Positions 35,010 to 44,114 of a DNA stretch of 64,000 nt are shown in pieces. The notes under the pieces are model-generated. The model saw only the letters and a list, made by a program, of their open reading frames with translations, was not told the origin of the DNA and searched no databases. The first letter of the stretch is position 1. Each line of letters begins with the position of its first letter. Where the stretch lies: assembly GCA_958296225.1 (NCBI GenBank), contig OY282456.1, forward strand, positions 1,488,001-1,552,000, read 5' to 3'. This DNA is from an uncultured Dehalococcoidia bacterium. GTDB lineage: Bacteria > Chloroflexota > Dehalococcoidia > Lucifugimonadales > UBA3495. A program made the translations under genes and the position numbers.

Positions 35010-36554
35010 TCAGCCGCCATCAGCCAGGTTCACCGCCAGTTGCGCCAGCGTCCGCGTCGGCACGCCCGTCGCCCCTTTTACCAGATGCCCCTTGCTGCTG
35101 GACGCCGTGGATGTGCCGGCGATGTCGAGGTGCACCCAGTCGGCGTCCTCGGCAAACTCCCGCAGCAGCATGGCGGCGGTGATGGAGCCCGCCTGCCGCC
35201 CGCCGGTGTTCTTCATATCTGCCACGTCCGAGCGAATCAGCTCCCGGTAATCTTCCAGCATGGGCAGCTCCCAGAAGCGTTCCCCGCTGCGGTCGCCGGC
35301 CGCGCTGATGTCTTTCGCCAACCCGGCCGAGTTGCCCATCATGCCGGTGCAGGCTTTGCCGAGCGTAACCACCATCGCCCCGGTCAGCGTCGCCACGTCC
35401 ACCAGCCGGGTGATGCCCAGGCTGCGGGCGTAGCACAGCGCGTCGGCCAGCACCAGCCGGCCTTCGGCGTCGGTGTTGATAACCTCGATGGTCTTGCCGT
35501 TCATGGCCGTAACCACGTCGCCGGGGCGTTGCGCTTTGCCGCCGGGCATATTCTCGGTGGCGGCGATGAGGCCGGTAACGTTGATGCGCGGCTGGAGCGA
35601 CCCGATGGCCCGCATCGCCGCAATCACCGACGCGCCGCCGGCCATGTCGCCCTTCATCGCCTCCATATTAGCCGCCGGCTTCAGGGAGATGCCGCCGGTG
35701 TCAAAGGTGATGCCCTTGCCCACCAGACCCAGGTTGTTCTCCGGGTGGTCGGGGTCGCCGCGGTAGGTCAGGACGATGAGCTTGGGCGGCTCCTCACTGC
35801 CTTGCGCTACGCCCAGCAGCGCGCCCATGCCGTGCTCCGTCATCCGGTCCCGGTCGATGATGTCCAGTTCCAGACCGACGGTTTCCGCCACTTCCCGGGC
35901 GGCGTCTGCCATCCGGGTCGGCGTCATCACGTTGGCGGGGTGGTTGACCAAATCCCGCGCCAGCATGGTAGATTCCGCCAGCACCGTCCCCACGGATACG
36001 CCGGCGGTCAAAGCGTCAAGGCTGCCGGCATCCCGCTCTACTATGACTACGCTGGCGATGCCGGCGTCAGCGCGGCCGGCGCCGTCATCGTCATCCGCCC
36101 CGCTGCCGTTGCTCCGGTAAGTATCGAACTGGTACAGGCCCAGCAGCGTGCCCTCGGCGATGGCCTGGGCCGATTCGCCGGCATCCAGGCCGCCGATGCC
36201 GGCGCCGTGGGCGATGGTGGCAAACTCCGAAACGCCTTTGCCCCGCAGGAAACGGGCCACATCGCCGCTGACCCGGCGGACGGCGGCGGCGTCAAAATTA
36301 TCGGCCTTGCCCAGCCCGGCCACCACAACGCGGCTGGCGGGAATACGGCCCATAGTGTGCAGCAGCGTCAGCTCGCCCAACTTGCCTTTTATCTCTCCGT
36401 CGGCGATGAGGGCGGAAATTGCCCCGTCCAGCGCGCGGTCAACCGCCCCCGTGCCGCCGCTGGGCTGCGTAACCCCCTGGAACAGATTGACCACTAACGC
36501 CGGTGTGGCAAAGTCGGTTATGTCGCCGGCGGCGACGTTCACGGTGGCAGTCAT
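35010..36554 (-). CDS. pepA: Leucyl aminopeptidase (M17 family)
   Basis: PepA removes N-terminal residues from peptides in the cytosol with two metal ions. The 514-residue protein has the N-terminal macro-like domain and a C-terminal catalytic domain with the signature VINTDAEGRLVLADAL, the metal-binding Lys/Asp in GLVGKGITFDTGGISLKP and MKGDMAGGASVIAAMRA. Length is normal. ATG 36554 follows AGGAGACGAACT. The 3-prime end was copied in the tandem duplication beyond it, so a remnant of its last codons is found near 34380. Confidence 0.94.
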   Translation of the reverse strand: MTATVNVAAGDITDFATPALVVNLFQGVTQPSGGTGAVDRALDGAISALIADGEIKGKLGELTLLHTMGRIPASRVVVAGLGKADNFDAAAVRRVSGDVARFLRGKGVSEFATIAHGAGIGGLDAGESAQAIAEGTLLGLYQFDTYRSNGSGADDDDGAGRADAGIASVVIVERDAGSLDALTAGVSVGTVLAESTMLARDLVNHPANVMTPTRMADAAREVAETVGLELDIIDRDRMTEHGMGALLGVAQGSEEPPKLIVLTYRGDPDHPENNLGLVGKGITFDTGGISLKPAANMEAMKGDMAGGASVIAAMRAIGSLQPRINVTGLIAATENMPGGKAQRPGDVVTAMNGKTIEVINTDAEGRLVLADALCYARSLGITRLVDVATLTGAMVVTLGKACTGMMGNSAGLAKDISAAGDRSGERFWELPMLEDYRELIRSDVADMKNTGGRQAGSITAAMLLREFAEDADWVHLDIAGTSTASSSKGHLVKGATGVPTRTLAQLAVNLADGG

Positions 36555-36614
36555 AGTTCGTCTCCTGTGCGCCCGGTTGTTCCCCACCCCGCACCTGGTA
36601 CGGGGCGGCGTTAT

Positions 36615-37292
36615 CTACTTGACCGGATTATGCCGCGATGCCGCCTCTGATACAACCGAGGCCCACGCCGTCCGGCGCAGCGTTTCCCGCAGCGCCCATT
36701 CCAGTTCGTCCGGACGGCTGACCAGCAGATGGGGCCGGGGCACGGGCGCGTCGGCCACCGCCAGACGGGTATAGATTTCCCACCCGGCGTCGCTGGCGCC
36801 GGCGTCGGCCAAACCGGCGGCGCGGTCGGACAGACGCCGCCGCACCAGGCCGGGGCGGGCCGTAAAGCGGACGATAAGCGGCGCCACGCCGGCGGCGTCG
36901 GCCACGGCGTAGAGCGGATGCCGCACTCCCTCATTAAGGTTGGTGGCGTCGAACACCACCGCGCGCCCGGACGCCAGCAGTTCCGCGATGAGGGCGTGCA
37001 TCGCCGCAAAAACCCGCCGGTGCTCCTCCCGGCTGTAATCCGGCCTCGCCGCCAGCAGCTTGCGGCAATAGTCGCTGTTGACCCAGACGAAGGGGGCGCG
37101 GGCCGCCAACTCACGGGCAAAGTGCGACTTGCCCGTTCCCGGCAAACCGCACAGTATCACCAGGCCGGGAGTCGCGCCGCCGGCGCCAGCCGCGGGAGTA
37201 GTGACCGCGAATGTCGCCCGCAGGCGTTCCAAATCCGCTGGCTGCAGCCCGCCGTCCGTCCAGTAATCGCCTCTGCCCGACGCCGGCTCCAT
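36615..37292 (-). CDS. P-loop ATPase/kinase (AAA_33, polynucleotide kinase-like)
   Basis: The 225-residue protein has a Walker A motif VILCGLPGTGKSHFARELAA, a lid-like VNSDYCRKLLAA, and GRAVVFDATNLNEGVR with the Asp expected in the Walker B position of the kinase. This is the AAA_33/zeta toxin-like pattern of small-molecule or RNA-end kinases. It lies between pepA and yggT on the same strand with about 15-60 base gaps. The substrate is unknown and no toxin partner is adjacent. Confidence 0.8.
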   Translation of the reverse strand: MEPASGRGDYWTDGGLQPADLERLRATFAVTTPAAGAGGATPGLVILCGLPGTGKSHFARELAARAPFVWVNSDYCRKLLAARPDYSREEHRRVFAAMHALIAELLASGRAVVFDATNLNEGVRHPLYAVADAAGVAPLIVRFTARPGLVRRRLSDRAAGLADAGASDAGWEIYTRLAVADAPVPRPHLLVSRPDELEWALRETLRRTAWASVVSEAASRHNPVK

Positions 37293-37307
37293 CGCGGACT
37301 GCGGCGC

Positions 37308-37583
37308 TCATCCAATCAGCGCCCGCAGTGCATACTGGATGACTACCAGCACCACCATCACCACCAGCGGGCTGAAGTCAATCATGCCCGTTTGCGGCAA
37401 TACTCTGCGGATTGGCCCCAGCACCGGCTCCGTGATGGCGAATACCACATCGTACAGCCTGGCCAGGATTTCGGGCGGATTGTTCCCCTGCATCGTCATA
37501 TACTGGACGACAAACCCCAAAATGATGCGTGCCAGCAACAGGAGATAGCACAGCGTGATGACAAAGGTGATGAGCTGGAGCAT
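37308..37583 (-). CDS. YggT family integral membrane protein
   Basis: The 91-residue protein has two membrane helices around a conserved loop: LITFVITLCYLLLLARIILG and LVVMVVLVVIQYALRALI, with VLGPIRRVLPQTGMIDFSP between, the YggT signature. YggT proteins are often next to proC and division genes, as is the case here, and may help osmotic-stress resistance or membrane protein assembly. It lies 26 bases after the stop of proC. Confidence 0.9.
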   Translation of the reverse strand: MLQLITFVITLCYLLLLARIILGFVVQYMTMQGNNPPEILARLYDVVFAITEPVLGPIRRVLPQTGMIDFSPLVVMVVLVVIQYALRALIG

Positions 37584-37609
37584 AGCGCGTTGGGAGGGCT
37601 TGCCGGCCG

Positions 37610-38413
37610 TCAGTCCCGGCCCAGCCGGATGGATTTGAGATAAGCGGCGTTCACGGCGTCCACGATGGCGGCGGGCACGCCGGCCCGTTCCAGCGCCTGC
37701 AACCCCTCGGCGGTGGTGCCGCCGGGCGATGTTACCATATCTTTGAGCGCCGCCGGATGCTGCCCGGTCTGCGACACCAGCTCAACGCTGCCTTTCACGG
37801 TCTGCAAGGCCAGCCGCCGGGCGGTATCCCGGGGCAAACCCACGTACACGCCGGCGTCAATCAGCGCCTCTACTATCAGAAAGACATACGCCGGCCCGCT
37901 GGCGCTCAACGCCGTCGCCATATCCAGGTACTGCTCATCGTCAACGTAAATCGCATCGCCGATGGTGGACAGAATAGCAGCCGCAGCCTCCCGGTGCGCC
38001 TGGCTCACCGACGGGGCGCAAGTCCACATCGTCATACCGGCCCCAATCTGCGCCGGCGTGTTGGGCATTACCCTGATGATGCCGGAATGTTGCATACCGT
38101 CGGCCAGCGACTTCATCCGCGCCCCGGCCACGATGGACAGCAGCGACTTTTCGTCCGTGAACAACCCGCCGATGTCGGCATAGACTTTAGGCAAGTCCTG
38201 TGGCTTGACGGCCAGCGCCACCAAATCGGAGCCGCCCACCACCGGCCCGTTCACCGGCGACACGCTCACCCCGTACCGCTCCGCCAGATAATCCCGCCGT
38301 GGCGCCACCGGCTCGCCGATTATCACGTCGCCAGCGTCGGCAACGCCGGCATTCAGCATCCCGCCGAGGATAGCCTCGGCCATCGTGCCGCCGCCGATAA
38401 ACCCGATATTCAT
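37610..38413 (-). CDS. proC: Pyrroline-5-carboxylate reductase
   Basis: ProC makes proline from pyrroline-5-carboxylate with NAD(P)H. The 267-residue protein has the Rossmann start MNIGFIGGGTMAEAILGGML, VALAVKPQDL, RVMPNTPAQIGAGMT and the C-terminal signature LKDMVTSPGGTTAEGLQALE. Length is normal. It starts 5 bases after the pdxA stop, so both are in one operon. The neighbouring yggT is a typical companion. Confidence 0.94.
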   Translation of the reverse strand: MNIGFIGGGTMAEAILGGMLNAGVADAGDVIIGEPVAPRRDYLAERYGVSVSPVNGPVVGGSDLVALAVKPQDLPKVYADIGGLFTDEKSLLSIVAGARMKSLADGMQHSGIIRVMPNTPAQIGAGMTMWTCAPSVSQAHREAAAAILSTIGDAIYVDDEQYLDMATALSASGPAYVFLIVEALIDAGVYVGLPRDTARRLALQTVKGSVELVSQTGQHPAALKDMVTSPGGTTAEGLQALERAGVPAAIVDAVNAAYLKSIRLGRD

Positions 38414-38418
38414 TGGAG

Positions 38419-39462
38419 TCAGCCCTCGCCCCAGGAATCGGTCAGTCCGTCCCCGCGCGCGAACGCCACGGCCATGCGTATGGATTCCACCATTGACGTA
38501 TGGTCGGCCACGTTCTGGCCGGCAATGTCGAAAGCCGTGCCGTGGTCAACGGAAGTGCGGACGAAGGGCAGGCCCAGGTTAGCGGTGATGCTCTCCTCAA
38601 ACCCGTACACCTTGACCGGAATGTGCCCCTGGTCGTGATACATACACAGCGTAACGTCGTACCGGCCCTCAATCGCGTGGTGAAAGATGATGTCCGCCGG
38701 CACCGGGCCGATGGCGTTGATGCCTTCACTTTGCGCTTGCTGAACCGCCGGCGCAATCTCTGCCGCCTCTTCGCTGCCCAGCAGCCCACCGTCGCTGCCA
38801 TGCGGGTTCAGCGCCGCCACGCCAATCCGGGGATTGGTGAAACCCCACTTCCTGAAACTGTCATCCGTGAGTCGCAGGTAATCCAGGATACGGTCTTTTT
38901 TCACATAGTCGCAGGCCACCCGCAGGGAGCGATGCGTCGTCAGGTGAACCACCCGCAGGTTTTTTGCCATCAGCATCGTAGCGACGGTTTTCGCCCCGGA
39001 CAGTTCCTGTAACAATTCCATATGACCGATGGCCTCATAGCCGGCCAGCGCCGCCGCTTCTTTGTTAAGCGGGGCGGTGGCCAGGCCGTCAACCACGCCG
39101 GCCAGCGCCAGCTGCCCGGCCTTGCTGACCCACTCCATCGACGCCTTGCCACAAGGCACGCTGAGCCGTCCCACCGTAATGTCTTCGGGGTTCAGGTTGC
39201 CAATGTCCACCACGTCAACCACCGCCGGATTATCCCCCGCCGCCGCAGGGTCATCGGTGCGGCTAATCGCCAGCGGCAACCCCGTCATCCGCGCGGCCTG
39301 CTCCATAGCGTAGGCGTTCCCGACCACGACCGGGCGGCACGACGCATAAACCCGAGGGTCGGCCAGCGCCTTTACCACCACCTCCGGCCCAATGCCGCAA
39401 GGGTCGCCCATCGTGATGGCGATTGCCGGACGCTGCGCGCCGGGGTCGGTTGTTGGTGCCAT
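38419..39462 (-). CDS. pdxA: 4-hydroxythreonine-4-phosphate dehydrogenase
   Basis: PdxA oxidises 4-phosphohydroxy-threonine in pyridoxal phosphate synthesis. The 347-residue protein begins the conserved fold with AIAITMGDPCGIGPEVVVKA and contains TAPLNKEAAALAGYEAIGHM with a metal-ligand His, AALNPHGSDGGLLGSEE and MYHDQGHIPVKVYGFEES with two more His ligands. ATG 39462 was chosen because homology starts soon after it; an upstream start at 39600 adds unrelated residues. Its pathway partner pdxJ is not in the window. Confidence 0.93.
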   Translation of the reverse strand: MAPTTDPGAQRPAIAITMGDPCGIGPEVVVKALADPRVYASCRPVVVGNAYAMEQAARMTGLPLAISRTDDPAAAGDNPAVVDVVDIGNLNPEDITVGRLSVPCGKASMEWVSKAGQLALAGVVDGLATAPLNKEAAALAGYEAIGHMELLQELSGAKTVATMLMAKNLRVVHLTTHRSLRVACDYVKKDRILDYLRLTDDSFRKWGFTNPRIGVAALNPHGSDGGLLGSEEAAEIAPAVQQAQSEGINAIGPVPADIIFHHAIEGRYDVTLCMYHDQGHIPVKVYGFEESITANLGLPFVRTSVDHGTAFDIAGQNVADHTSMVESIRMAVAFARGDGLTDSWGEG

Positions 39463-39649
39463 GATTCGCCTCGCGTGGTCGGACGGGGTGCAATCCCCTG
39501 ATTGGTGGCTGATTATAGCACGCCCGCCACGCTCGCAAGCCAATGCTTTATAAAATGCCGGTTGCCCAAATTGGGCAAACCTCTTAAACTTACGGCACAA
39601 ATTGGCTTTTGCCCTGCCGCTGTCAGCCTGGCGCTGTCAGGAGGATGCT

Positions 39650-40123
39650 ATGGCCTCACCGGAAAATTTCGAGCAAGACCGCGATAAACTGATTGAGGCC
39701 GCAATTTACCTGAGCGAGCTCTCTATTGATGACCCTAATTTTGGAATGACCAAATTGGTCAAGCTCCTTTATTACGCTGACTGCGAATCCTATATGCAGT
39801 ACGGCACACCCATCACAGGCGCCACCTACCTGCATTTCCCCCACGGCCCCCACCCGGAAAATTGGTACCGGGTGCGTGAACAAATGGAGCGGAACGGCGA
39901 TGCTGCGATAGTGTACGAGACCGCCGTCCCCGGCTATCAGAAGTACCGGATGTTGCCGCGCCGCCCCGCCGACCTGGAACGGCTCAGCCCCAACGACCGG
40001 AAATCGCTTGAGGCGCAAGTACGGCGATTTGCCAGTTTCAACGCAGCCGGCATCGAGCAGTACTCACACCAGGAAGTCGGCTGGCTTGCCACTGAGGACG
40101 GGCAGCCATACCCTATGCCCTAG
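39650..40123 (+). CDS. Panacea (DUF4065) domain protein, possible antitoxin
   Basis: The 157-residue protein shows the Panacea/DUF4065 plan: KLIEAAIYLSELSIDDPN, FGMTKLVKLLYYADCESYMQ with the typical LxKLLYYAD core, GATYLHFPHGPHPENWY and a basic helical end. Panacea proteins act as antitoxins paired with diverse toxins or as phage-encoded proteolysis adaptors (SocA, GepA). ATG 39650 follows GGAGGATGCT. Its 3-prime end overlaps a minus-strand gene at 40064 by 60 bases, tail to tail. Which gene, if any, is its partner is uncertain. Confidence 0.75.
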   Translation: MASPENFEQDRDKLIEAAIYLSELSIDDPNFGMTKLVKLLYYADCESYMQYGTPITGATYLHFPHGPHPENWYRVREQMERNGDAAIVYETAVPGYQKYRMLPRRPADLERLSPNDRKSLEAQVRRFASFNAAGIEQYSHQEVGWLATEDGQPYPMP

Positions 40124-40486
40124 TCGGCGTCGCCTCCCCGCCGCTGAGCCAGCGCGAAATTCGAGCCGGCCACACCCCTGGTTGACGGGGCGAATCCGTT
40201 CCAGCCACACTCTGCCGTCATCTTCCAGAATTTCATACCGAATCTCTACCCGGCCCTGTTCGTAGCTGGCAGAGCGAGGAAACCGGATAGCCCTGACGTT
40301 ATCAGGCCATCCGGCGATGTGCCGAGCAGCGCGCGGCGATTTAGACCGGCGCTCCCTAATCGCCGCCAGTACAACAGCATCGGCTATGGGGGTAATCCAG
40401 CCTTCCGCAACGCCGCGCTGCCAGTCGGACCGGAAGGTTGCCCTTTCCGAAACGATATACCGCCTGCCTCTGTCCGGAAGCGCCAT
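40064..40486 (-). CDS. Hypothetical protein convergent with the Panacea gene
   Basis: The 140-residue protein begins MALPDRGRRYIVSERATF, with WQRGVAEGWITPIADAVVLA, NVRAIRFPRSASYEQGRVEI and RYEILEDDGRVWLERIRPV. The last strands resemble the core of small RNA-cleaving toxins of the RelE fold in shape, but no catalytic residues can be named. ATG 40486 follows GGAGACCAGAC. It lies 59 bases downstream of the nrdJ stop on the same strand. It could be a toxin partner of the overlapping Panacea gene, which is inference from position only. Confidence 0.5.
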   Translation of the reverse strand: MALPDRGRRYIVSERATFRSDWQRGVAEGWITPIADAVVLAAIRERRSKSPRAARHIAGWPDNVRAIRFPRSASYEQGRVEIRYEILEDDGRVWLERIRPVNQGCGRLEFRAGSAAGRRRRLGHRVWLPVLSGKPADFLV

Positions 40487-40545
40487 GTCTGGTCTCCAAT
40501 CCGTCCCGGCGCGCCACACGCCGGAGCGTAGGGGCAGGAATGCCC

Positions 40546-43500
40546 CTACTCGCACTTGTTCCAACCACACGAATAGCAGGTGCTGCATCCCTCCTGGTTG
40601 ACCACTCCGCCGTTGCACTCCGGGCACCGCTGGGCGAATCCGCCGGGATAAGCCGGCGCTACAGCGTACCCATTGCCATTGCCGTTGCCGGCGTCGGCAT
40701 CCGGCCTCGACCGCATAGCCGGCTGGGGCGCTATCGCGGAGCCAACCCCCGGCCCGTCGCCGCCGAAACCCGGCGACCCGGTGGGCAAGGTCAACTGCAC
40801 CCCGGCCGGGGCGTTGCCGTCGCCGTTGATGCCGCGCATCATGTTGTCCAGCACCAGGGCCAGCGCGTCCGGGCCGGAGCGCACCAGCGTGCCATCGTCC
40901 CACACCGGGCAGCAGGTGATGCCGCGCAGCTGGCGGGCAACTTCGTTGGTATCAATCCCGGCCCGCAGCGCCAGCGAAACCAGCCGGGACACCGCCTCCA
41001 GCAGGGCCGCATCGCAGCCGCCGGCCTTGCCCATGGTGCCAAAGACCTCAAAAGGCAATCCTTCGCGGTCCAGGTTCACGGTAACGTACATATTTCCGTG
41101 CCCCGTCCGAACCCGCTCCGTTATCCCCCGCGTCTGCCGGGGACGGTCCCGCGGCACCCGCGGGGCCGGCACTTCAATCTCCACCACCGCCGGCTTGTCA
41201 CCGGACTGCGCGGCTCCGGTGGCCGCTCCGGTGCTCAACACCTGGTCCGCTTTGCTGCCGTCCCGGTAAACCGTAATGCCCTTGCATCCCAGAGCGTAAG
41301 CCGACTGGTACGCCTCCGCAACGTCGGCCACGGCAGCGTCGTGGGGGAAGTTGATGGTCTTCGACACGGCGTTATCGGTGTATTCCTGGAAAGCCGCCTG
41401 CATCCGCACGTGCCAGCGGGGGGCGATGTCGTGGGAAACCCGGAACACGTCCTTGACCCAGGCGGGCACGTCCAGCTCCTCCAGCGAACCCACGGCGGCC
41501 AGTTGCTCCATCAACCCGATGGAGTAAAACCCTTCGTGTCGGGCCACGGCCTCAAAGTAGGCATTGCCCTCCACCAGCCGGGTGTTGTCCATCACGTTGC
41601 GCACGTAAGACAGGGCAAACAGCGGCTCAATTCCGCTGGACGCGCCGGCAATGATGCTGATAGTGCCGGTTGGGGCGATGGTGACCGGCGCCGAGTTTCG
41701 CACCGGCCGGGGGTTTTCTCCCATGTTGTACGCGCTGCGTTCCCACTCCGGGAACGGGCCGCGCGCCGTGGCCAATTCGGCCGAAGCGCGATAGGTTTCC
41801 GTTTGGATGAAACGCATCACCTCCCGCGCCAGGTCCAGCGCCGCGTCGCTGTCATACCGGATGCCCAGCTGGATGAGCAGGTCTGACCAGCCCATCACGC
41901 CCAGGCCAATGCGCCGGGTGCGGCGGCTCATCTCGGCAATTTCCGCAATGGGGTACTCGTTCATATCAATGACGCTGTCCAGCATATGCACGGCGGCGGT
42001 AATAACCTCGGCCATACGCGGCCAGTCAATCGCCACGTCGTTGTCGGTGTAGCGCACCATCCGCGCCAGGTTCAGCGACCCCAGGTTGCAGGACTCGTAG
42101 GGGAGAAGTGGCTGCTCGCCGCAGTTATGGACGTAAAACCCGTTGGCGTCGAAAGCGTTGACGCCGGGCACCGCCACGTCAAAGACATCCTCCGCGCCGT
42201 CACTCTTTACTTCGGCAACGCGAGCAGTGAAAGAACGGTTGTTGCCCGGAGATTGTGCAATCTCCAGCCATCGCTCAAAGCCGTCCGGCTTGACCACGGC
42301 GTTGTACTTGTCAAAATGTTCGTTGGCAACCAGCAGTTCCGGGTACCCTTCTCCATACCAAATGCTGGATTTTATGGCCAGCCGGAGCAGCATCCTTTGC
42401 AAACCTTGCAGCGTCAACCCGTCAGCGTTTCTGGGGGCGACGTTGATGCATTTCGGATTTTTGCCAGTATGTTCATGGTGTCGCCGGGATAATCCTCTGA
42501 AAAACCCGGCGTAGAATTCACTGGACGACCGCTCCATTTCGGGCGTTACGGTAGGGTTCTGCGGATCAATGTTCAGCCGCCGCCTGATTTCGTCCAGCAA
42601 TGCGCTTTCTTCCGCCGTAGGCTCTTGCGGATCCTTTCTGGTCCGATTGGCGCCAAGGTCGCTGACAATGCGGTGTGGGTTCTTCATAAAGAACCTGCCC
42701 AGCAATAGACCGTCTGCTTCACCGTATTGACCAGGCCATTGGGAGAAATTGCAATGGCCGTTTATCGTGATGACATCGTCTTTCTCCAGAGATGCTGCAC
42801 CCTGCCACCCTTTGTCAGTCATCACCAGGTGGTCGGCGGTCAGGCTCAGGCTGTATCCTTCTCTGGTAATCAGGCGCAGCACGGCTTTGCGGCCGGTGCG
42901 GAAAAATCCTTGCTCTCCGCTCAGGTAGATTTCACCGTTGACTACCGCCGTAAATGGCACGCCAACCAGCTCGCCAACCAGCCGCGGCCCTTCTGTCGTC
43001 TGCACCCAGGTATCGGCGGTTACGCAAGGATTGGTGGACTCAATATCCCCCAGCTGCGGGTTCGGGTTGTCCCGGTTAATCCGGTCCAGAAATACGATGC
43101 CCGGGTCTCCCGTGCCCCACGCCAGTTCGGTCATCCGCTCAAAAACGGCTTTGGCGTTGAGCTGCCTCATGACTTGCCCGGTGCGCGGGTTCACCAGGTC
43201 ATAATCCTCGCCCCGCTCCACGCGCCGCATAAAGTCCTCGGTTACGGCCACCGAAATGTTGAAGTTGCTGAGCCGCTGCCCGTTCTCTTTGGCGGTGATG
43301 AACTCCATAATATCCGGGTGGGTAACGTGCAGGATGCCCATATTGGCGCCCCGCCGGGTGCCGCCCTGCTTCACCACGTCGGTGGCGGCGTCAAAGGCGT
43401 TGATGAAACTGACCGGCCCCGACGCCACGCCGCCCGTAGAACCAACCACGTCCCCCTCCGGCCGCAGCCGCGAAAAGGCAAACCCGGTGCCCCCGCCGCT

Positions 43501-43962
43501 CTTGTGGATGAGCGCGGTCTGCTTCACCTGAGTAAAAATCGCGTCCAGCGAGTCTGCAACCGGCAGCACGAAGCAGGCCGAAAGCTGTTGCAGCTCCCGC
43601 CCGGCGTTCATCAGCGTCGGCGAGTTGGGCAAAAATTCCAGCCGGCGCATCACTTCATAAAACCGCTGCTCCGTGGCCGCCCGTTCCGCCTCGGTTGCGC
43701 CGTATTCCAGGTCGGACTGGGACAGGTTGCGCGCCACGCGCCGGAACATACCGTCGGGGTCTTCCAGCACGTTGCCATCCCGGTCTTTGGACAGGTAGCG
43801 TCGCCGCAGCACCACCCGCGCATTGTCGGTCAGTTCGCCCGTCCGGTTGTTATAGGACTCGGCGACGCCGGCCGCGACTATGGCATCCCGGATGCGCTGC
43901 CTCACCGCCGCCGCGGAATCCGGGGCCGGTGCTTTGTTGGTGGTTCTGACTGTAACCGCCAC
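40546..43962 (-). CDS. nrdJ: Vitamin B12-dependent class II ribonucleoside-diphosphate reductase with an intein
   Basis: NrdJ reduces ribonucleotides to deoxyribonucleotides with adenosylcobalamin. The 1138-codon gene encodes an N-terminal part with SCFVLPVADSLDAI, the active-site Cys region that continues after the intein as CGEQPLLPYESCNLGS, APTGTISIIAGASSGIEPLF, and a C-terminal redox end CPECNGGVVNQEGC and CYSCGWNKCE. Removal of the 301-residue intein leaves 837 residues, normal for class II enzymes. It is the last gene of an operon that begins with nrdR about 1.6 kb upstream. Confidence 0.94.
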   Translation of the reverse strand: MAVTVRTTNKAPAPDSAAAVRQRIRDAIVAAGVAESYNNRTGELTDNARVVLRRRYLSKDRDGNVLEDPDGMFRRVARNLSQSDLEYGATEAERAATEQRFYEVMRRLEFLPNSPTLMNAGRELQQLSACFVLPVADSLDAIFTQVKQTALIHKSGGGTGFAFSRLRPEGDVVGSTGGVASGPVSFINAFDAATDVVKQGGTRRGANMGILHVTHPDIMEFITAKENGQRLSNFNISVAVTEDFMRRVERGEDYDLVNPRTGQVMRQLNAKAVFERMTELAWGTGDPGIVFLDRINRDNPNPQLGDIESTNPCVTADTWVQTTEGPRLVGELVGVPFTAVVNGEIYLSGEQGFFRTGRKAVLRLITREGYSLSLTADHLVMTDKGWQGAASLEKDDVITINGHCNFSQWPGQYGEADGLLLGRFFMKNPHRIVSDLGANRTRKDPQEPTAEESALLDEIRRRLNIDPQNPTVTPEMERSSSEFYAGFFRGLSRRHHEHTGKNPKCINVAPRNADGLTLQGLQRMLLRLAIKSSIWYGEGYPELLVANEHFDKYNAVVKPDGFERWLEIAQSPGNNRSFTARVAEVKSDGAEDVFDVAVPGVNAFDANGFYVHNCGEQPLLPYESCNLGSLNLARMVRYTDNDVAIDWPRMAEVITAAVHMLDSVIDMNEYPIAEIAEMSRRTRRIGLGVMGWSDLLIQLGIRYDSDAALDLAREVMRFIQTETYRASAELATARGPFPEWERSAYNMGENPRPVRNSAPVTIAPTGTISIIAGASSGIEPLFALSYVRNVMDNTRLVEGNAYFEAVARHEGFYSIGLMEQLAAVGSLEELDVPAWVKDVFRVSHDIAPRWHVRMQAAFQEYTDNAVSKTINFPHDAAVADVAEAYQSAYALGCKGITVYRDGSKADQVLSTGAATGAAQSGDKPAVVEIEVPAPRVPRDRPRQTRGITERVRTGHGNMYVTVNLDREGLPFEVFGTMGKAGGCDAALLEAVSRLVSLALRAGIDTNEVARQLRGITCCPVWDDGTLVRSGPDALALVLDNMMRGINGDGNAPAGVQLTLPTGSPGFGGDGPGVGSAIAPQPAMRSRPDADAGNGNGNGYAVAPAYPGGFAQRCPECNGGVVNQEGCSTCYSCGWNKCE
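42124..43026 (-). other. Intein in nrdJ with a probably inactive homing endonuclease domain
   Basis: The 301-residue intein begins at Cys (CVTADTW, block A) directly after extein residues STNP and ends with His-Asn (GFYVHN, block G) before the extein Cys of CGEQPL. Block B is LSLTADHLVM with the usual T-x-x-H, and block F is DVFDVAVPG. Splicing residues are all intact. The central part has degenerate LAGLIDADG-like segments (DGLLLGRFFMKN, YAGFFRGLSRR) that lack the acidic catalytic residues, so homing is probably lost. Confidence 0.9.
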
Positions 43963-44072
43963 GATGTCCTCCCTGCGTATCCCAAAAAGGGAGTAGATTA
44001 TTTTCCGATTTGTTTAGCCGGGTCGCTATTCCAGTCTAACCCGCCGGCGACGTATCGCGGCGCCGGCGGGCT

Positions 44073-44112
44073 AGCCTGGCGGGATGCCGGCCTGCCGGCA
44101 TCCCGCCAGGCT
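44073..44112. repeat. Perfect 19-bp palindrome between the upstream gene and nrdJ
   Basis: AGCCTGGCGGGATGCCGGC and its exact complement are separated by 2 bases (CT). It lies directly after the stop of the small gene at 44115 and about 110 bases before the nrdJ start. There is no T tract on either side, so it is more likely a stabilising or processing hairpin than a terminator. Confidence 0.75.
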
Positions 44113-44114
44113 GG

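Larger units (their letters stand above)
33739..35036. repeat. Tandem duplication of a coiled-coil gene with captured pepA end
   Basis: Units 33739-34396 and 34397-35036 are nearly identical. Both contain the whole coiled-coil gene plus the sequence GTGTCAAGCCGTCAGCCGCC, which in the second unit is the 3-prime end of pepA. In the first unit it is only debris, so the duplication started inside pepA. Copy 1 has an 18-base net gain inside the coiled coil. Confidence 0.85.
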
